Shown in pieces: positions 10,153 to 21,380 of a DNA stretch of 64,000 nucleotides. Positions within the stretch are counted from its first letter, which is position 1, and every line of letters begins with the position of its first letter. This stretch comes from Limnohabitans sp. Lineage in GTDB: Bacteria > Pseudomonadota > Gammaproteobacteria > Burkholderiales > Burkholderiaceae_C. The stretch is taken from contig NZ_JAFEIF010000005.1 in assembly GCF_017848645.1 (NCBI RefSeq), positions 1 to 64,000 on the forward strand, given 5' to 3'. Position numbers and translations under genes: made by a program. The notes below the pieces were generated by a model that had not been told where the DNA came from, searched no databases, and was given only the letters and a program-made list of their open reading frames with translations.

Positions 10153-10755
10153 ATGAGAAACATCGTCATTCTGATTTCGGGCTCGGGCTCCAACATGGCC
10201 GCCATCGTGCGTGCGGCAGAGCAGGGCCGCTGGAGCCAACGCCTGAACGCCCGGGTGGCCGCCGTGCTGAGCAACCGGGCCGATGCCCAAGGCCTGGCCT
10301 TTGCCCAAGACCACGGCATTGCCACCGCCGTGCTGGACCACAAGGCCTTTGCCAGCCGCCAAGACTTTGATGCCGCTTTGATGGCCGAAATCGACCGGCA
10401 CGCCCCCGCGCTGGTGGTGTTGGCGGGCTTCATGCGCATCCTGACCCCCGGGTTTGTGGCGCACTATGCCGGGCGCTTGCTCAACATCCATCCGTCTTTG
10501 TTGCCCGCTTTCCCGGGGCTGAACACGCACCAGCGGGCGATCGATGCCGGATGCCGCTTTGCCGGGGCCACGGTGCACCAGGTCACGGCCGAGCTCGACC
10601 ATGGCGCCATCCTGGCGCAGGCGGTGGTGCCAGTTTTGGCCGATGACACGGCCGACACCTTGGCGGCACGTGTGCTCAGCCAAGAGCACTTGATCTACCC
10701 GCAGGCGGTCGCTGAGTTTTTGGCTCAATCTCCAATGCGTTCAAAGCGTGGTTGA
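10153..10755 (+). CDS. purN: Phosphoribosylglycinamide formyltransferase
   Basis: ISGSGSNMAAIV, LVVLAGFMRILTPGFV, LNIHPSLLPAFPGLNTHQRAIDAGCRFAGATVHQV. Confidence 0.97.
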   Translation: MRNIVILISGSGSNMAAIVRAAEQGRWSQRLNARVAAVLSNRADAQGLAFAQDHGIATAVLDHKAFASRQDFDAALMAEIDRHAPALVVLAGFMRILTPGFVAHYAGRLLNIHPSLLPAFPGLNTHQRAIDAGCRFAGATVHQVTAELDHGAILAQAVVPVLADDTADTLAARVLSQEHLIYPQAVAEFLAQSPMRSKRG

Positions 10756-10961
10756 ACTTTTCCATTGAATTCGGCCACTTCGGCAAACATGGCGGCAGGC
10801 CGCACCCACAGGCCTTGCTCGCCATAAAGCGCCTGGTACAGCGTCATGTGTTGCAGGTCTTCGCTGTGGCGCACGGTGCCCAGCACGCGGTATTGGCCAC
10901 CTTTGTAATGGCGGTACAGGCCTTTGGGCGTTTCGATCATCGGTGGCAGTGGTTCTGACAT
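10725..10961 (-). CDS. DUF1653 domain protein
   Basis: KGLYRHYKGGQYRVLGTVRHSEDLQHMTLYQALYGEQGLWVRPAAMFAEV is the DUF1653 pattern; its 3' end overlaps purN by about 31 bp. Confidence 0.85.
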   Translation of the reverse strand: MSEPLPPMIETPKGLYRHYKGGQYRVLGTVRHSEDLQHMTLYQALYGEQGLWVRPAAMFAEVAEFNGKVQPRFERIGD

Positions 10962-11016
10962 GTCTTTCCTGTGATGTGTGTCTGACAAAGGGACGGGGAT
11001 GGGACAATGCAGCCCT

Positions 11017-12315
11017 ATGCATCCAAAAGCCCTTTTAGACGCCTGCGCCGATTTGGTCAGGCTGGTCCTCCAATTTGAACATCCTGCCGACGCTGTCGTG
11101 TCGCGCTATTTCCGCGAACACCGCTCTTTGGGCCCCCGTGAACGCGCCACCCTGGCCGAAACCGCTTTTGCGGTGCTGCGCAAAAAGCTGCTCTTTGAAC
11201 AACTGGCCCGCTCCGGCTCGGGTGCCAAAGAGCGCAAGCTGGCGATTTTGGGCTTTTTTGGCCCGCGCGATTTTTTGGCCTCGGCCCTGAACGACACCGA
11301 AAAAAAATGGCTCGCGACCTGCGACGCCATTCCGGGCGACGCCCTGATGGCCCCGCACCGCCACAACCTGCCCGATTGGATGGCGCAAGCCCTGCAAGCC
11401 CAATTGGGCGAGGATTTCTGGGACTTGGCCGAGCATTTGCAGCAGCCCGGCACCTTGGACCTGCGCGTGAACATGCTCAACGCCAAGCGCAGCGACATCC
11501 AAAAAGAGCTCGCGCAAGCGGGCATCGCCTCCGAGCCCACACCCTATTCGCCTTGGGGTTTGCGCTTGCAAGGCAAACCCGCCTTGCAAAAGACCGACGC
11601 CTTCATCCGGGGTGCGATCGAGGTGCAAGACGAAGGCTCGCAGCTGCTGGCCTTGCTGGTGGACGCTCACCGGGGCGAGATGGTGGTGGACTTTTGCGCA
11701 GGTGCGGGCGGCAAAACGCTGGCGCTGGGCGCGGCCATGCGCAGCACGGGCCGTTTGTACGCGTTTGACGTGTCGGGCCACCGCCTCGATGCCCTCAAAC
11801 CCCGCATGGCCCGCAGCGGCTTGTCGAATGTGCACCCGGCGGCCATTGCGCACGAGCGCGACGAGCGCGTGAAACGCCTGTCGGGCAAGATCGACCGCGT
11901 ATTGGTCGATGCGCCGTGCTCGGGCTTGGGCACCTTGCGCCGCAACCCTGACTTGAAATGGCGACAAAAGCCCCAAGCTGTGCAAGAGTTGACCGAAAAG
12001 CAGCAAGCCATCCTGCAAAGCGCCTCGCGCATGGTCAAGTCGGGCGGCCGTTTGGTGTATGCCACCTGCAGCGTGTTGCCCGAGGAAAACGAGCTGATCG
12101 CGCAAGCCTTCAGCGCCGCCAACCCGGATTTTGTCCCCTTGAACGTGGCGCAAGAGCTCGACAGGCTCAAAGTGCCCCACGCAGCCAGCCTGTGCTCACT
12201 TGCCCCATCGGGCGATGTCCACCCCGATGCCCCGCCAGCCGGCACATTCCTGAGGCTGTGGCCCCATCGCCATGCCACGGATGGGTTTTTTGCCGCAGCT
12301 TGGGTTAAAAAGTAA
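11017..12315 (+). CDS. RsmB/NOP-family RNA (cytosine-5) methyltransferase
   Basis: DEGSQLLALL, VDFCAGAGGKTLAL, VLVDAPCSGLGTLRRNPDLKWR, LVYATCSVLPEENE. Confidence 0.94.
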   Translation: MHPKALLDACADLVRLVLQFEHPADAVVSRYFREHRSLGPRERATLAETAFAVLRKKLLFEQLARSGSGAKERKLAILGFFGPRDFLASALNDTEKKWLATCDAIPGDALMAPHRHNLPDWMAQALQAQLGEDFWDLAEHLQQPGTLDLRVNMLNAKRSDIQKELAQAGIASEPTPYSPWGLRLQGKPALQKTDAFIRGAIEVQDEGSQLLALLVDAHRGEMVVDFCAGAGGKTLALGAAMRSTGRLYAFDVSGHRLDALKPRMARSGLSNVHPAAIAHERDERVKRLSGKIDRVLVDAPCSGLGTLRRNPDLKWRQKPQAVQELTEKQQAILQSASRMVKSGGRLVYATCSVLPEENELIAQAFSAANPDFVPLNVAQELDRLKVPHAASLCSLAPSGDVHPDAPPAGTFLRLWPHRHATDGFFAAAWVKK

Positions 12316-12427
12316 TACTTTGAAGCCCCTATCGGCCGAAGTCGGTCGAAATCGCTGTCCTTTTTGGGGCAGCAAACTTAAAATCGTCGTATTGCCTGGT
12401 TTCAGGCGCCAGTAGAAAGACAGACTC

Positions 12428-13639
12428 ATGTTGTTGCCTGATTGGGCTTTTTTGGATGCAGTGGTTCACTGGATGGGCAACGGCCTGTTCGACTTGGCTT
12501 GGTGGCAAATGGTGTTGATCACCTTGGCCCTGACCCACATCACCATCGCCAGCGTCACCATTTTCCTGCACCGTCACCAGGCGCACCGCGCCTTGGACCT
12601 GCACGCTATTCCCTCGCACTTTTTCCGTTTCTGGCTGTGGCTGACCACGGGCCAGGTGACCAAGGAGTGGGCGGCCATCCACCGCAAGCACCACGCCAAG
12701 TGCGAGCAAGCTGAAGACCCGCACAGCCCCCATGTGCACGGCATCAAAACCGTGTTGTTCACGGGCGCTGAGCTGTACCGCAAGGAATCGAAGAACCTGG
12801 ACACTATCAAGCGGTTTGGCCACGGCACACCCGACGACTGGATCGAGCGCAACCTGTACACCCGCTTTTCCTGGCAAGGCGTGGCCCTGATGCTGATCAT
12901 CGATGTGGCCCTGTTTGGCTTTTTGGGCCTGACGGTCTGGGCTGTGCAAATGGCCTGGATCCCGATCACGGCGGCCGGCATCATCAACGGTGCGGCCCAC
13001 TACTGGGGTTACCGCAACTTTGAGGCGCACGACGCCAGCACCAACATCTCGCCTTGGGGCATCCTGATCGGTGGCGAAGAGTTGCACAACAACCACCACA
13101 CTTACCCCACCTCGGCCAAGCTGTCGGTCAAGCCTTACGAGTTCGACATCGGCTGGTTGTACATCCGCGTGCTCGAAACCTTGGGCATGGCCACCGTCAA
13201 AAAGACACCGCCTCGTCTGGCTTACGGCGACATCCGCCCTGTGGCCGACGAAAAGACCCTGGAAGCCCTGATTGCCAACCGTTACGAAGTGATGGCGGGC
13301 TATGCCCGCAATGTGCGCACCGTGATGCAACAAGAAGCCGGCAAGCTCAAGCTGGACGCCAGTGTGATGCAGGCGGCCCAGCGTTGGTTGCACCGCGATG
13401 CCGCCAAGGTGCCCGCTGCGGCTCAGGCCCATCTCCAGCAAGCCCGCGCTGCGAGTCCCGTGCTCGACAAGATGGTGCAAATGCGCGAAGAGCTGAGCCA
13501 GATTTGGCTGAACACCTCGCATTCCCGCGAGCAATTGGCCGCCGACCTCCAGGCTTGGTGCCGTCGGGCCGAAGAAAGTGGCATCTCTGCACTGCGTGAC
13601 TTCTCGGTCAAGTTGCGTGCGGTTCGTCAAACGGCCTGA
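12428..13639 (+). CDS. Acyl-CoA / fatty acid desaturase
   Basis: Histidine boxes HRHQAHR, HRKHH and HNNHHTYPTSAK with transmembrane segments. Confidence 0.95.
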   Translation: MLLPDWAFLDAVVHWMGNGLFDLAWWQMVLITLALTHITIASVTIFLHRHQAHRALDLHAIPSHFFRFWLWLTTGQVTKEWAAIHRKHHAKCEQAEDPHSPHVHGIKTVLFTGAELYRKESKNLDTIKRFGHGTPDDWIERNLYTRFSWQGVALMLIIDVALFGFLGLTVWAVQMAWIPITAAGIINGAAHYWGYRNFEAHDASTNISPWGILIGGEELHNNHHTYPTSAKLSVKPYEFDIGWLYIRVLETLGMATVKKTPPRLAYGDIRPVADEKTLEALIANRYEVMAGYARNVRTVMQQEAGKLKLDASVMQAAQRWLHRDAAKVPAAAQAHLQQARAASPVLDKMVQMREELSQIWLNTSHSREQLAADLQAWCRRAEESGISALRDFSVKLRAVRQTA

Positions 13640-13658
13640 TCTGTATCCGAGAACATCC

Positions 13659-13682
13659 AAACAGGGCCTTCGGGCCCTGTTT
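13659..13682. terminator. Intrinsic terminator
   Basis: AAACAGGGCC-TTCG-GGCCCTGTTT. Confidence 0.85.
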
Positions 13683-13803
13683 GCTTTGCGGCATTCGGTT
13701 TGCTGATGTTGGACAAATAGGTTGGCCAAGTGATGATCCCGTGAAGGTTCGGGTGCATCCTTGGAGAAACCGCTTGGCTCGCAACATGCTCAGTGTTGGG
13801 ACG

Positions 13804-13832
13804 TAAAAAAACCCGCCAGAGGCGGGTTTTTT
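13804..13832. terminator. Bidirectional-looking intrinsic terminator (serves rpmBG on minus strand)
   Basis: AAAAAAACCCGCC-AGA-GGCGGGTTTTTTG. Confidence 0.85.
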
Positions 13833-13852
13833 GTTGCAAGGCTCAGGCCGAA

Positions 13853-14023
13853 TCACTTCAGCTTGATTTCCTTGTATTCAACGTGCTTGCGAGCTTTGGG
13901 GTCGAACTTCATGATCGACATTTTCTCGGGCATGGTTTTCTTGTTTTTGCTGGTCGTGTAGAAGTGACCAGTGCCAGCTGTGGATTCCAGCTTGATTTTT
14001 TCGCGTCCGCCTTTGGTTGCCAT
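13853..14023 (-). CDS. rpmG: 50S ribosomal protein L33
   Basis: Manual translation [56 protein letters not shown]; below the ORF-track length cut-off. Confidence 0.97.
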   Translation of the reverse strand: MATKGGREKIKLESTAGTGHFYTTSKNKKTMPEKMSIMKFDPKARKHVEYKEIKLK

Positions 14024-14049
14024 GGTAGATGACTCCTAATGTTCTGGGT

Positions 14050-14283
14050 TTAGGCTTGACCGCGTGCACGCAGGTCTGCGAGCACGGCATCGATGCCGTT
14101 TTTGTCGATCAGGCGCAGAGCAGCGCTGGAGACGCGCAGGCGCACCCAACGGTTTTCTGTTTCAACCCAGAAACGACGGTATTGCAGGTTCGGCAGGAAC
14201 CGGCGCTTGGTTTTGTTGTTGGCGTGGGAAACGTTGTTCCCGGTCATTGGGCCTTTGCCCGTTACGTCGCAAACGCGTGCCAT
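14050..14283 (-). CDS. rpmB: 50S ribosomal protein L28
   Basis: [52 protein letters not shown]. Confidence 0.98.
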   Translation of the reverse strand: MARVCDVTGKGPMTGNNVSHANNKTKRRFLPNLQYRRFWVETENRWVRLRVSSAALRLIDKNGIDAVLADLRARGQA

Positions 14284-14529
14284 GTGGACACTCCGATACT
14301 TTTTAAACAGCTGGTGCCGATGGGTCTCGTGCAGATTTGCACGGGGCCTGGCGCTCCAGCCTCACCTCGCCAAGATGGGTGGCGGTATCCCAGATCGCTG
14401 GCTCCGTGATCCCGAATGAAAACCCGGGCAGTTCCAGCAAAGCCTTGAATTATAGCCAGAAAGCGCGGGCTTGAACCCTTGGGTTGGTCTTTTGTGACCA
14501 AGGCTGGGTAATTTTGGCCTTGGTGGGGG

Positions 14530-14605
14530 AGGCGTTACGGGTGCCTGCCGGGGTTCAGAGGCGCTTCGCTTTGCCACATCACCCCGGCAGCCACCCGCAA
14601 CGCCT
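14530..14605. repeat. Long near-perfect palindrome with loop TCAGAGGCGCTTCGCTTTGCCACATC
   Basis: Arms AGGCGTTACGGGTGCCTGCCGGGGT (14530-14554) and ACCCCGGCAGCCACCCGCAACGCCT (14581-14605), 23/25 complementary; 26-nt loop. Confidence 0.85.
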
Positions 14606-14664
14606 TTGTCGAGGTTCGTTGTCGCAGTGCCTGCAACTTGAACGTCGACTCTGGCGTTTCGTCT

Positions 14665-15639
<975 letters not shown>

Positions 15640-15836
15640 TCATCAAGACAAAGGGCGTGGAAAAAATTCCAGAGACATGCATTGTAAGAAACCCCCAAAC
15701 ACAACGGGCATCAAGGCTTTGCTGCTGGGCACCCCGGGCTGTCGGCTTCCTGGGTTGCGGGGCTGAGAACCCGGCATGTGGGTGCATGGCGCTGTGCCTG
15801 ATCCGGCCTTGATCGGGTAAGCTTGACACTTCATTT

Positions 15837-18236
15837 ATGACTTACTCACTGAACACCTTGACCCGAGATGGCGCTGGCGTGGCTTCCGCTGCGCCTCAGA
15901 CGCTGTGGTCACGTTTTGCCCAGGAAATCCTCTTGCTGCTGGGGGCGGGGCTGCTCTTGTTTGTGACGGTGGCCCTGTGGAGCTACCACCCGCAAGATCC
16001 GGCATGGTCCACTTCGGGTGGCGGTGAGGCTGTGCGCAATGGGGCGGGTCGCTGGGGCGCCTGGGTCTCGGATTTGGCTTATTTCCTGATGGGCTTTTCG
16101 GCCTGGTGGTGTGTGGCCGCGGGCCTTCGGGTGTGGTTGGTGGCTTTGGCCCGTTGGTTGCGCGGCGCTGGCCCGCAAGACACCTTGGACAAGCCCCTCT
16201 GGCAGCGCAGCTTGTGGGTGTTCTGGGGGGGGCTGGCGGTCTTGCTCTTGGCCAGTTGCGGCCTGGAGTGGACGCGCCTTTACCGTCTTGAATCGGCCTT
16301 GCCCGGGCACAGCGGCGGGGTGCTGGGTTACCTGGTGGGGGCCGTCGCTGTGCGCGGCTTGGGCTTCAACGGATCGGCCCTGTTGGGCATCGTGCTGGCC
16401 TTGGTGGGCGTGGCCATGGTGTTTCGCTTTTCCTGGGGACAGTTGGCCGAAAAAATCGGGGGTCGGCTCGACGCCTTGATCCGGTCGCGACACGAAAAGC
16501 GCGAAATCGAGGAAGACCTCGCTTTGGGCCAACAGGCTTTGCGTGAACGTCAGCAGGCCCTCTCGCCTCAGGCCATCGAGCCGGAGTGGGACCTGGACCC
16601 ACCCGTCCACGTCTCGCCCGATGGCCAGCTCGATTTGCCCGCCGTGCCGGTGCCGGTTGCCAAAGCGCAGCCCCGTGTGATTGAGCCGCCCGTGATGGAG
16701 GTGCCGCGCAGTGACCGTGTGGTCAAGGAGCGCCAGAAGCCCCTGTTCAACGAGCTGCCTGACAGCAAGCTGCCGCAGGTGGATTTGCTCGACAGCCTGT
16801 CCATTCGGCAGGAAACCGTATCGCCCGAGACGCTGGAGATGACCAGCCGCCTGATCGAGAAAAAGCTCTCTGACTTTGGTGTCAAGGTGCGCGTGGTGGC
16901 GGCGGCCCCTGGTCCGGTGATCACGCGCTACGAGATCGAGCCGGACACGGGTGTCAAGGGCTCGCAGGTGGTGAACCTGGCCAAAGACCTGGCGCGTTCG
17001 CTCAGCCTGGTGTCCATCCGGGTGATCGAGACGATTCCGGGCAAGAATTTCATGGCGCTGGAATTGCCCAACGCCAAGCGCCAGTCGATCAAGCTCAGCG
17101 AAATTCTGGGCTCGCAGGTCTACCACGAGGCCAAGTCCATGCTGACCATGGGCTTGGGCAAGGACATCATCGGCAACCCGGTGGTGGCCGATCTGGCCAA
17201 GATGCCGCATGTGCTGGTGGCCGGCACGACTGGCTCGGGCAAGTCGGTGGGTATCAACGCCATGATCTTGTCGCTGCTGTACAAAGCCGAAGCGCGCGAT
17301 GTGCGCCTTTTGATGATCGACCCCAAGATGCTGGAGATGTCGGTTTATGAAGGCATTCCGCACCTGCTGGCCCCGGTGGTGACCGACATGCGCCAAGCCG
17401 CAAACGGCCTGAACTGGTGTGTGGCCGAGATGGAAAAGCGCTACAAGCTCATGAGCAAGATGGGCGTGCGCAACCTGGCCGGGTACAACCAGAAAATCGA
17501 CGAAGCCACGGCACGCGAAGAGTTCATCTACAACCCCTTCAGCCTCACACCCGATGATCCGGAGCCGCTCAAGCGCCTGCCGCACATCGTGGTCGTGATC
17601 GACGAGTTGGCTGATTTGATGATGGTGGTGGGCAAAAAGATCGAAGAGCTGATTGCGCGTTTGGCCCAGAAGGCCCGCGCGGCAGGCATCCATTTGATTT
17701 TGGCCACGCAACGCCCCAGCGTGGACGTGATCACCGGCCTCATCAAGGCCAACATCCCGACCCGCATTGCGTTTCAGGTGTCGAGCAAGATCGACAGCCG
17801 CACCATCCTTGACCAGATGGGCGCCGAAGCCTTGCTGGGCATGGGCGACATGCTGTACATGCCTTCGGGCACGGGCTTTCCGATTCGGGTGCACGGCGCT
17901 TTTGTGAGCGACGAGGAAGTGCACCGGGTGGTGAATTACCTCAAGAGCCAGGGCGAGCCCGACTACATCGAAGGCGTGCTCGAAGGCGGCACCACAGACG
18001 ACGATGGCGGCATGCTGGGCGAGGGCGATAACGGCGAGAAAGACCCGATGTACGACCAGGCCGTGGAGGTCGTCTTGAAGAACCGCAAGGCCAGCATCTC
18101 GCTGGTGCAACGCCACCTCAAGATTGGCTACAACCGCGCTGCCCGCTTGGTGGAAGACATGGAAAAAGCAGGCCTGGTCAGCGCCATGAGCGGCAGCGGT
18201 CAGCGTGAAATTTTGGTGCCCGCACGGGCAGAGTGA
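15837..18236 (+). CDS. ftsK: DNA translocase FtsK
   Basis: N-terminal TM segments, Walker [28 protein letters not shown]-terminal winged-helix gamma domain. Confidence 0.97.
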   Translation: MTYSLNTLTRDGAGVASAAPQTLWSRFAQEILLLLGAGLLLFVTVALWSYHPQDPAWSTSGGGEAVRNGAGRWGAWVSDLAYFLMGFSAWWCVAAGLRVWLVALARWLRGAGPQDTLDKPLWQRSLWVFWGGLAVLLLASCGLEWTRLYRLESALPGHSGGVLGYLVGAVAVRGLGFNGSALLGIVLALVGVAMVFRFSWGQLAEKIGGRLDALIRSRHEKREIEEDLALGQQALRERQQALSPQAIEPEWDLDPPVHVSPDGQLDLPAVPVPVAKAQPRVIEPPVMEVPRSDRVVKERQKPLFNELPDSKLPQVDLLDSLSIRQETVSPETLEMTSRLIEKKLSDFGVKVRVVAAAPGPVITRYEIEPDTGVKGSQVVNLAKDLARSLSLVSIRVIETIPGKNFMALELPNAKRQSIKLSEILGSQVYHEAKSMLTMGLGKDIIGNPVVADLAKMPHVLVAGTTGSGKSVGINAMILSLLYKAEARDVRLLMIDPKMLEMSVYEGIPHLLAPVVTDMRQAANGLNWCVAEMEKRYKLMSKMGVRNLAGYNQKIDEATAREEFIYNPFSLTPDDPEPLKRLPHIVVVIDELADLMMVVGKKIEELIARLAQKARAAGIHLILATQRPSVDVITGLIKANIPTRIAFQVSSKIDSRTILDQMGAEALLGMGDMLYMPSGTGFPIRVHGAFVSDEEVHRVVNYLKSQGEPDYIEGVLEGGTTDDDGGMLGEGDNGEKDPMYDQAVEVVLKNRKASISLVQRHLKIGYNRAARLVEDMEKAGLVSAMSGSGQREILVPARAE

Positions 18237-18241
18237 ACCGA

Positions 18242-18928
18242 ATGACAAACTTTCTTGGGCAACGTCGCGCTGTGTTGGGCATCGGTGCATGGGCTTTGTG
18301 GGCAGGGGCTTTGGGTTTCATGGCCCTGCCCGCGCAGGCCGACAGCGTGGACTTGCTGGCCCAGTTCATGAAGCAGGCCCGCAGCGGCCGCGCCGACTTC
18401 ACCCAGGTGGTCACCTCGCCCAGTCGCCCGGGCCAGACCCCGCGCGCCAAAACATCCAGTGGCCGCTTCGAGTTTCAGCGGCCAGGCAAGTTTCGCTTCG
18501 ACTACCGCAAGCCCTTTGTGCAAACCCTGGTGGCCGATGGCCAGACCTTGTGGCTGCACGATGTGGACTTGAACCAGGTCACGGCCCGCGCGCAGTCGCA
18601 GGTGCTGGGCTCGACCCCGGCCGCCTTGCTGACGGCCGCTTCGGATTTGCAGGCCCTCAAAGCCGACTTCAAGTTCAGCCCCGAGCCCGACCAGGGCGGT
18701 CTGCAGTGGGTGCGCGCCACGCCCCAGTCACCCGATGGGCAAATTCGCACCGTGATGGTGGGCTTGCGTGCATCGGCCTCCGGGCCCGAGCTGGCCGTGC
18801 TCGACGTGCAGGACAGCCTGGGCCAGCGCTCCTTGCTGACATTCACGGGCTTTGAGCTGAACCCGGCCTTGTCCGCCAGCACCTTTGTGTTCAAGGCCCC
18901 AGCGGGCGCGGACGTGATTCGCCCCTGA
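18242..18928 (+). CDS. lolA: Outer-membrane lipoprotein carrier protein
   Basis: Signal peptide, then RADFTQVVTSPSRPGQTPRAKTSSGRFEFQRPGKFRFDYRKPFVQTLVADGQTLWLHDVDLNQVT. Confidence 0.95.
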   Translation: MTNFLGQRRAVLGIGAWALWAGALGFMALPAQADSVDLLAQFMKQARSGRADFTQVVTSPSRPGQTPRAKTSSGRFEFQRPGKFRFDYRKPFVQTLVADGQTLWLHDVDLNQVTARAQSQVLGSTPAALLTAASDLQALKADFKFSPEPDQGGLQWVRATPQSPDGQIRTVMVGLRASASGPELAVLDVQDSLGQRSLLTFTGFELNPALSASTFVFKAPAGADVIRP

Positions 18929-18944
18929 TGCTGCCCGGGTGCAG

Positions 18945-20252
18945 ATGAAAGCCGCCAGTCTCTCGCCCCACGCCTCTCACGCCCCTTTGGCCGAGCGCTT
19001 GCGCCCGCGCCAGTTGGGTGAGGTGATTGGCCAGCAGCATTTGTTGGGCGAGGGCATGGCACTGCGACTGGCTTTCGAGTCGGGCCAGCCGCACAGCTGC
19101 ATTTTGTGGGGGCCGCCGGGCGTAGGCAAAACCACCATCGCCCGTTTGATGGCCGACGCGTTTGACGCGCAATTCTTGAGCATCAGTGCGGTGCTGGGCG
19201 GCGTCAAGGACATCCGCGAAGCGGTGGAAAAAGCCGAAGCGGCCCGCACCGGCTTGCACCCCCAGCGCACCATCATGTTCGTGGACGAGGTGCACCGCTT
19301 CAACAAAAGCCAGCAAGACGCGTTTTTGCCCCATGTGGAAAGCGGCCTGTTCACCTTCATCGGGGCCACCACCGAGAACCCTTCTTTTGAGGTCAATTCG
19401 GCCTTGCTGTCGCGGGCGGCGGTGTATGTGCTGCAGCCCTTGACCGAGGAAGACCTGCAAAGCATCGTGCTGCGGGCACAGGCCATTCAAGCCATTCCCG
19501 CCATCGAGCCCGAGGCGTTGGCCCGCTTGCTGGCCTATGCCGATGGCGATGCCCGGCGTTTGCTCAACACGCTGGAAACACTGGCCATGGCGGCCCGGCA
19601 GGAAAGCATCGATCCGGTGACCGACGCGTGGCTGATGCGCGTGCTGGGCGAGCGCATGCGCCGCTACGACAAAGGCGGCGAGCAGTTCTACGACACCATC
19701 AGCGCCTTGCACAAATCGGTGCGTGGCTCGGACCCGGATGCCGCCCTGTATTGGTTTGTGCGCATGCTCGACGGAGGAGCTGACCCGCGCTACATGGCCA
19801 GGCGCCTGATCCGCATGGCCAGCGAAGACATTGGCCTGGCCGACCCGCGAGCGCTGCGCATGGCGCTGGACGCGGCCGAGGTGTACGAGCGTCTGGGCAG
19901 CCCCGAGGGCGAGTTGACGCTGGCGCAGTGCGTGATTTATTTGGCCGTGGCCCCCAAATCGAATGCTGCCTACAAGGCTTTCAACCAAGCCAAGGCCTGG
20001 GTCAAAAAAGACGGAACCCGCCCAGTGCCCATGCATTTGCGCAATGCGCCCACCCAGCTCATGAAACAGCTGGACTATGGCAAGGGCTACCGCTATGCCC
20101 ACGACGAGGAAGACGGCTTTGCTGCAGGCGAGCGTTATTTGCCAGAGGGCATGCCCGAACCCGGTTTTTACAAACCGGTTCGCCGGGGTTTAGAGATCAA
20201 AATTGCCGACAAACTGGAAGAACTGCGAAAGAAAAATTCGGCCACAGGGTAA
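18945..20252 (+). CDS. rarA: Replication-associated recombination protein A (MgsA/RarA AAA+ ATPase)
   Basis: LAERLRPRQLGEVIGQQHLLG, GPPGVGKTTIARLMA, FVDEVHRFNKSQQDAFLPHVE, GATTENPSFEVNSALLSR. Confidence 0.97.
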   Translation: MKAASLSPHASHAPLAERLRPRQLGEVIGQQHLLGEGMALRLAFESGQPHSCILWGPPGVGKTTIARLMADAFDAQFLSISAVLGGVKDIREAVEKAEAARTGLHPQRTIMFVDEVHRFNKSQQDAFLPHVESGLFTFIGATTENPSFEVNSALLSRAAVYVLQPLTEEDLQSIVLRAQAIQAIPAIEPEALARLLAYADGDARRLLNTLETLAMAARQESIDPVTDAWLMRVLGERMRRYDKGGEQFYDTISALHKSVRGSDPDAALYWFVRMLDGGADPRYMARRLIRMASEDIGLADPRALRMALDAAEVYERLGSPEGELTLAQCVIYLAVAPKSNAAYKAFNQAKAWVKKDGTRPVPMHLRNAPTQLMKQLDYGKGYRYAHDEEDGFAAGERYLPEGMPEPGFYKPVRRGLEIKIADKLEELRKKNSATG

Positions 20253-20439
20253 GTCCCGACGGCAATGAATACTGGCGCGATCCTTTATTTCACTACAATC
20301 CCGCCACCCCGCCCGGTGAAGCATGAATCTGGCGGGGTTTTTGCTAGTTGTCAGGGCTCACCCAAAAGGTGATTCTTGATCCTAAAACAACAACCGAAGC
20401 TAAGACCCGCTAAGCGCAGGTCAAAACACGGAGAAATCA

Positions 20440-21369
20440 ATGGACGTCTTTCTGCAGCAGGTCATCAACGGCCTGGTCATGGGCAGCATGTACGCCCTGG
20501 TGGCCTTGGGCTACACCATGGTGTACGGCATCATCAACCTGATCAACTTTGCGCACGGAGAAGTGCTGATGGTGGGCGCTCTGACGAGCTGGTCTGCCAT
20601 CGGCATGATGCAGGGTGCCATGCCCGGTGCACCCGGATGGGTCATCCTGATTCTGGCCACTTTGATCGCCTGTGTGGTGGCCGTGGTCCTGAACTTTTCG
20701 ATTGAAAAGATCGCTTACCGCCCTTTGCGCAACAGCCCCAAACTGGCCCCCCTGATCACAGCGATTGGCATGAGCATTTTGCTGCAGACCCTGGCCATGA
20801 TCATCTGGAAGCCCAACTACAAGGCTTATCCCACCTTGCTGTCCAGCACCCCCATCAATATGGGGGGTGTGGTGATCACGCCCACCCAAATCATGATTTT
20901 GGGCGTCACGGCCGTCTCTTTGGCTGTTTTGATGTGGCTGGTCAACTACACCCGCCTGGGCCGCGCCATGCGGGCCACATCCGAGAATCCGCGTGTGGCC
21001 GCCTTGATGGGTGTCAAGCCCGACATGGTGATTTCAGCCACCTTCGTGATTGGTGCCGTGCTGGCCGCCATTGCAGGCGTGATGTACGCCTCCAACTACG
21101 GCACAGCGCAGCACGCGATGGGTTTCTTGCCGGGCCTTAAGGCCTTCACGGCAGCCGTGTTTGGTGGCATTGGCAACCTGGCTGGCGCCGTCATTGGTGG
21201 CATTTTGCTGGGTCTGATTGAGGCCATTGGCTCAGGCTACATCGGTTACCTGACAGGGGGTGTGCTGGGCAGCCATTACACCGACATTTTTGCGTTCATC
21301 GTCTTGATCATCGTGTTGACCCTGCGTCCTTCGGGCCTCATGGGTGAACGGGTGGCCGACCGCGCTTGA
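20440..21369 (+). CDS. livH: Branched-chain amino acid ABC transporter permease
   Basis: QQVINGLVMGSMYALVALGYTMVYGIINLINFAHGE is the LivH signature. Confidence 0.96.
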   Translation: MDVFLQQVINGLVMGSMYALVALGYTMVYGIINLINFAHGEVLMVGALTSWSAIGMMQGAMPGAPGWVILILATLIACVVAVVLNFSIEKIAYRPLRNSPKLAPLITAIGMSILLQTLAMIIWKPNYKAYPTLLSSTPINMGGVVITPTQIMILGVTAVSLAVLMWLVNYTRLGRAMRATSENPRVAALMGVKPDMVISATFVIGAVLAAIAGVMYASNYGTAQHAMGFLPGLKAFTAAVFGGIGNLAGAVIGGILLGLIEAIGSGYIGYLTGGVLGSHYTDIFAFIVLIIVLTLRPSGLMGERVADRA

Positions 21370-21380
21370 TGGAGGTGAAC

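Noticed and set aside
15909-18290. 793-aa minus-strand ORF opposite ftsK
   Set aside because: High-GC shadow ORF: Gln/His/Ala-rich with no recognisable domain, and the plus strand encodes clear FtsK.
20293-20345. Possible small RNA (TACAAT box followed by CCCGCCA...TGGCGGGGTTTTT) after rarA
   Set aside because: The implied transcript would be little more than the hairpin, so a simple rarA terminator is more likely.
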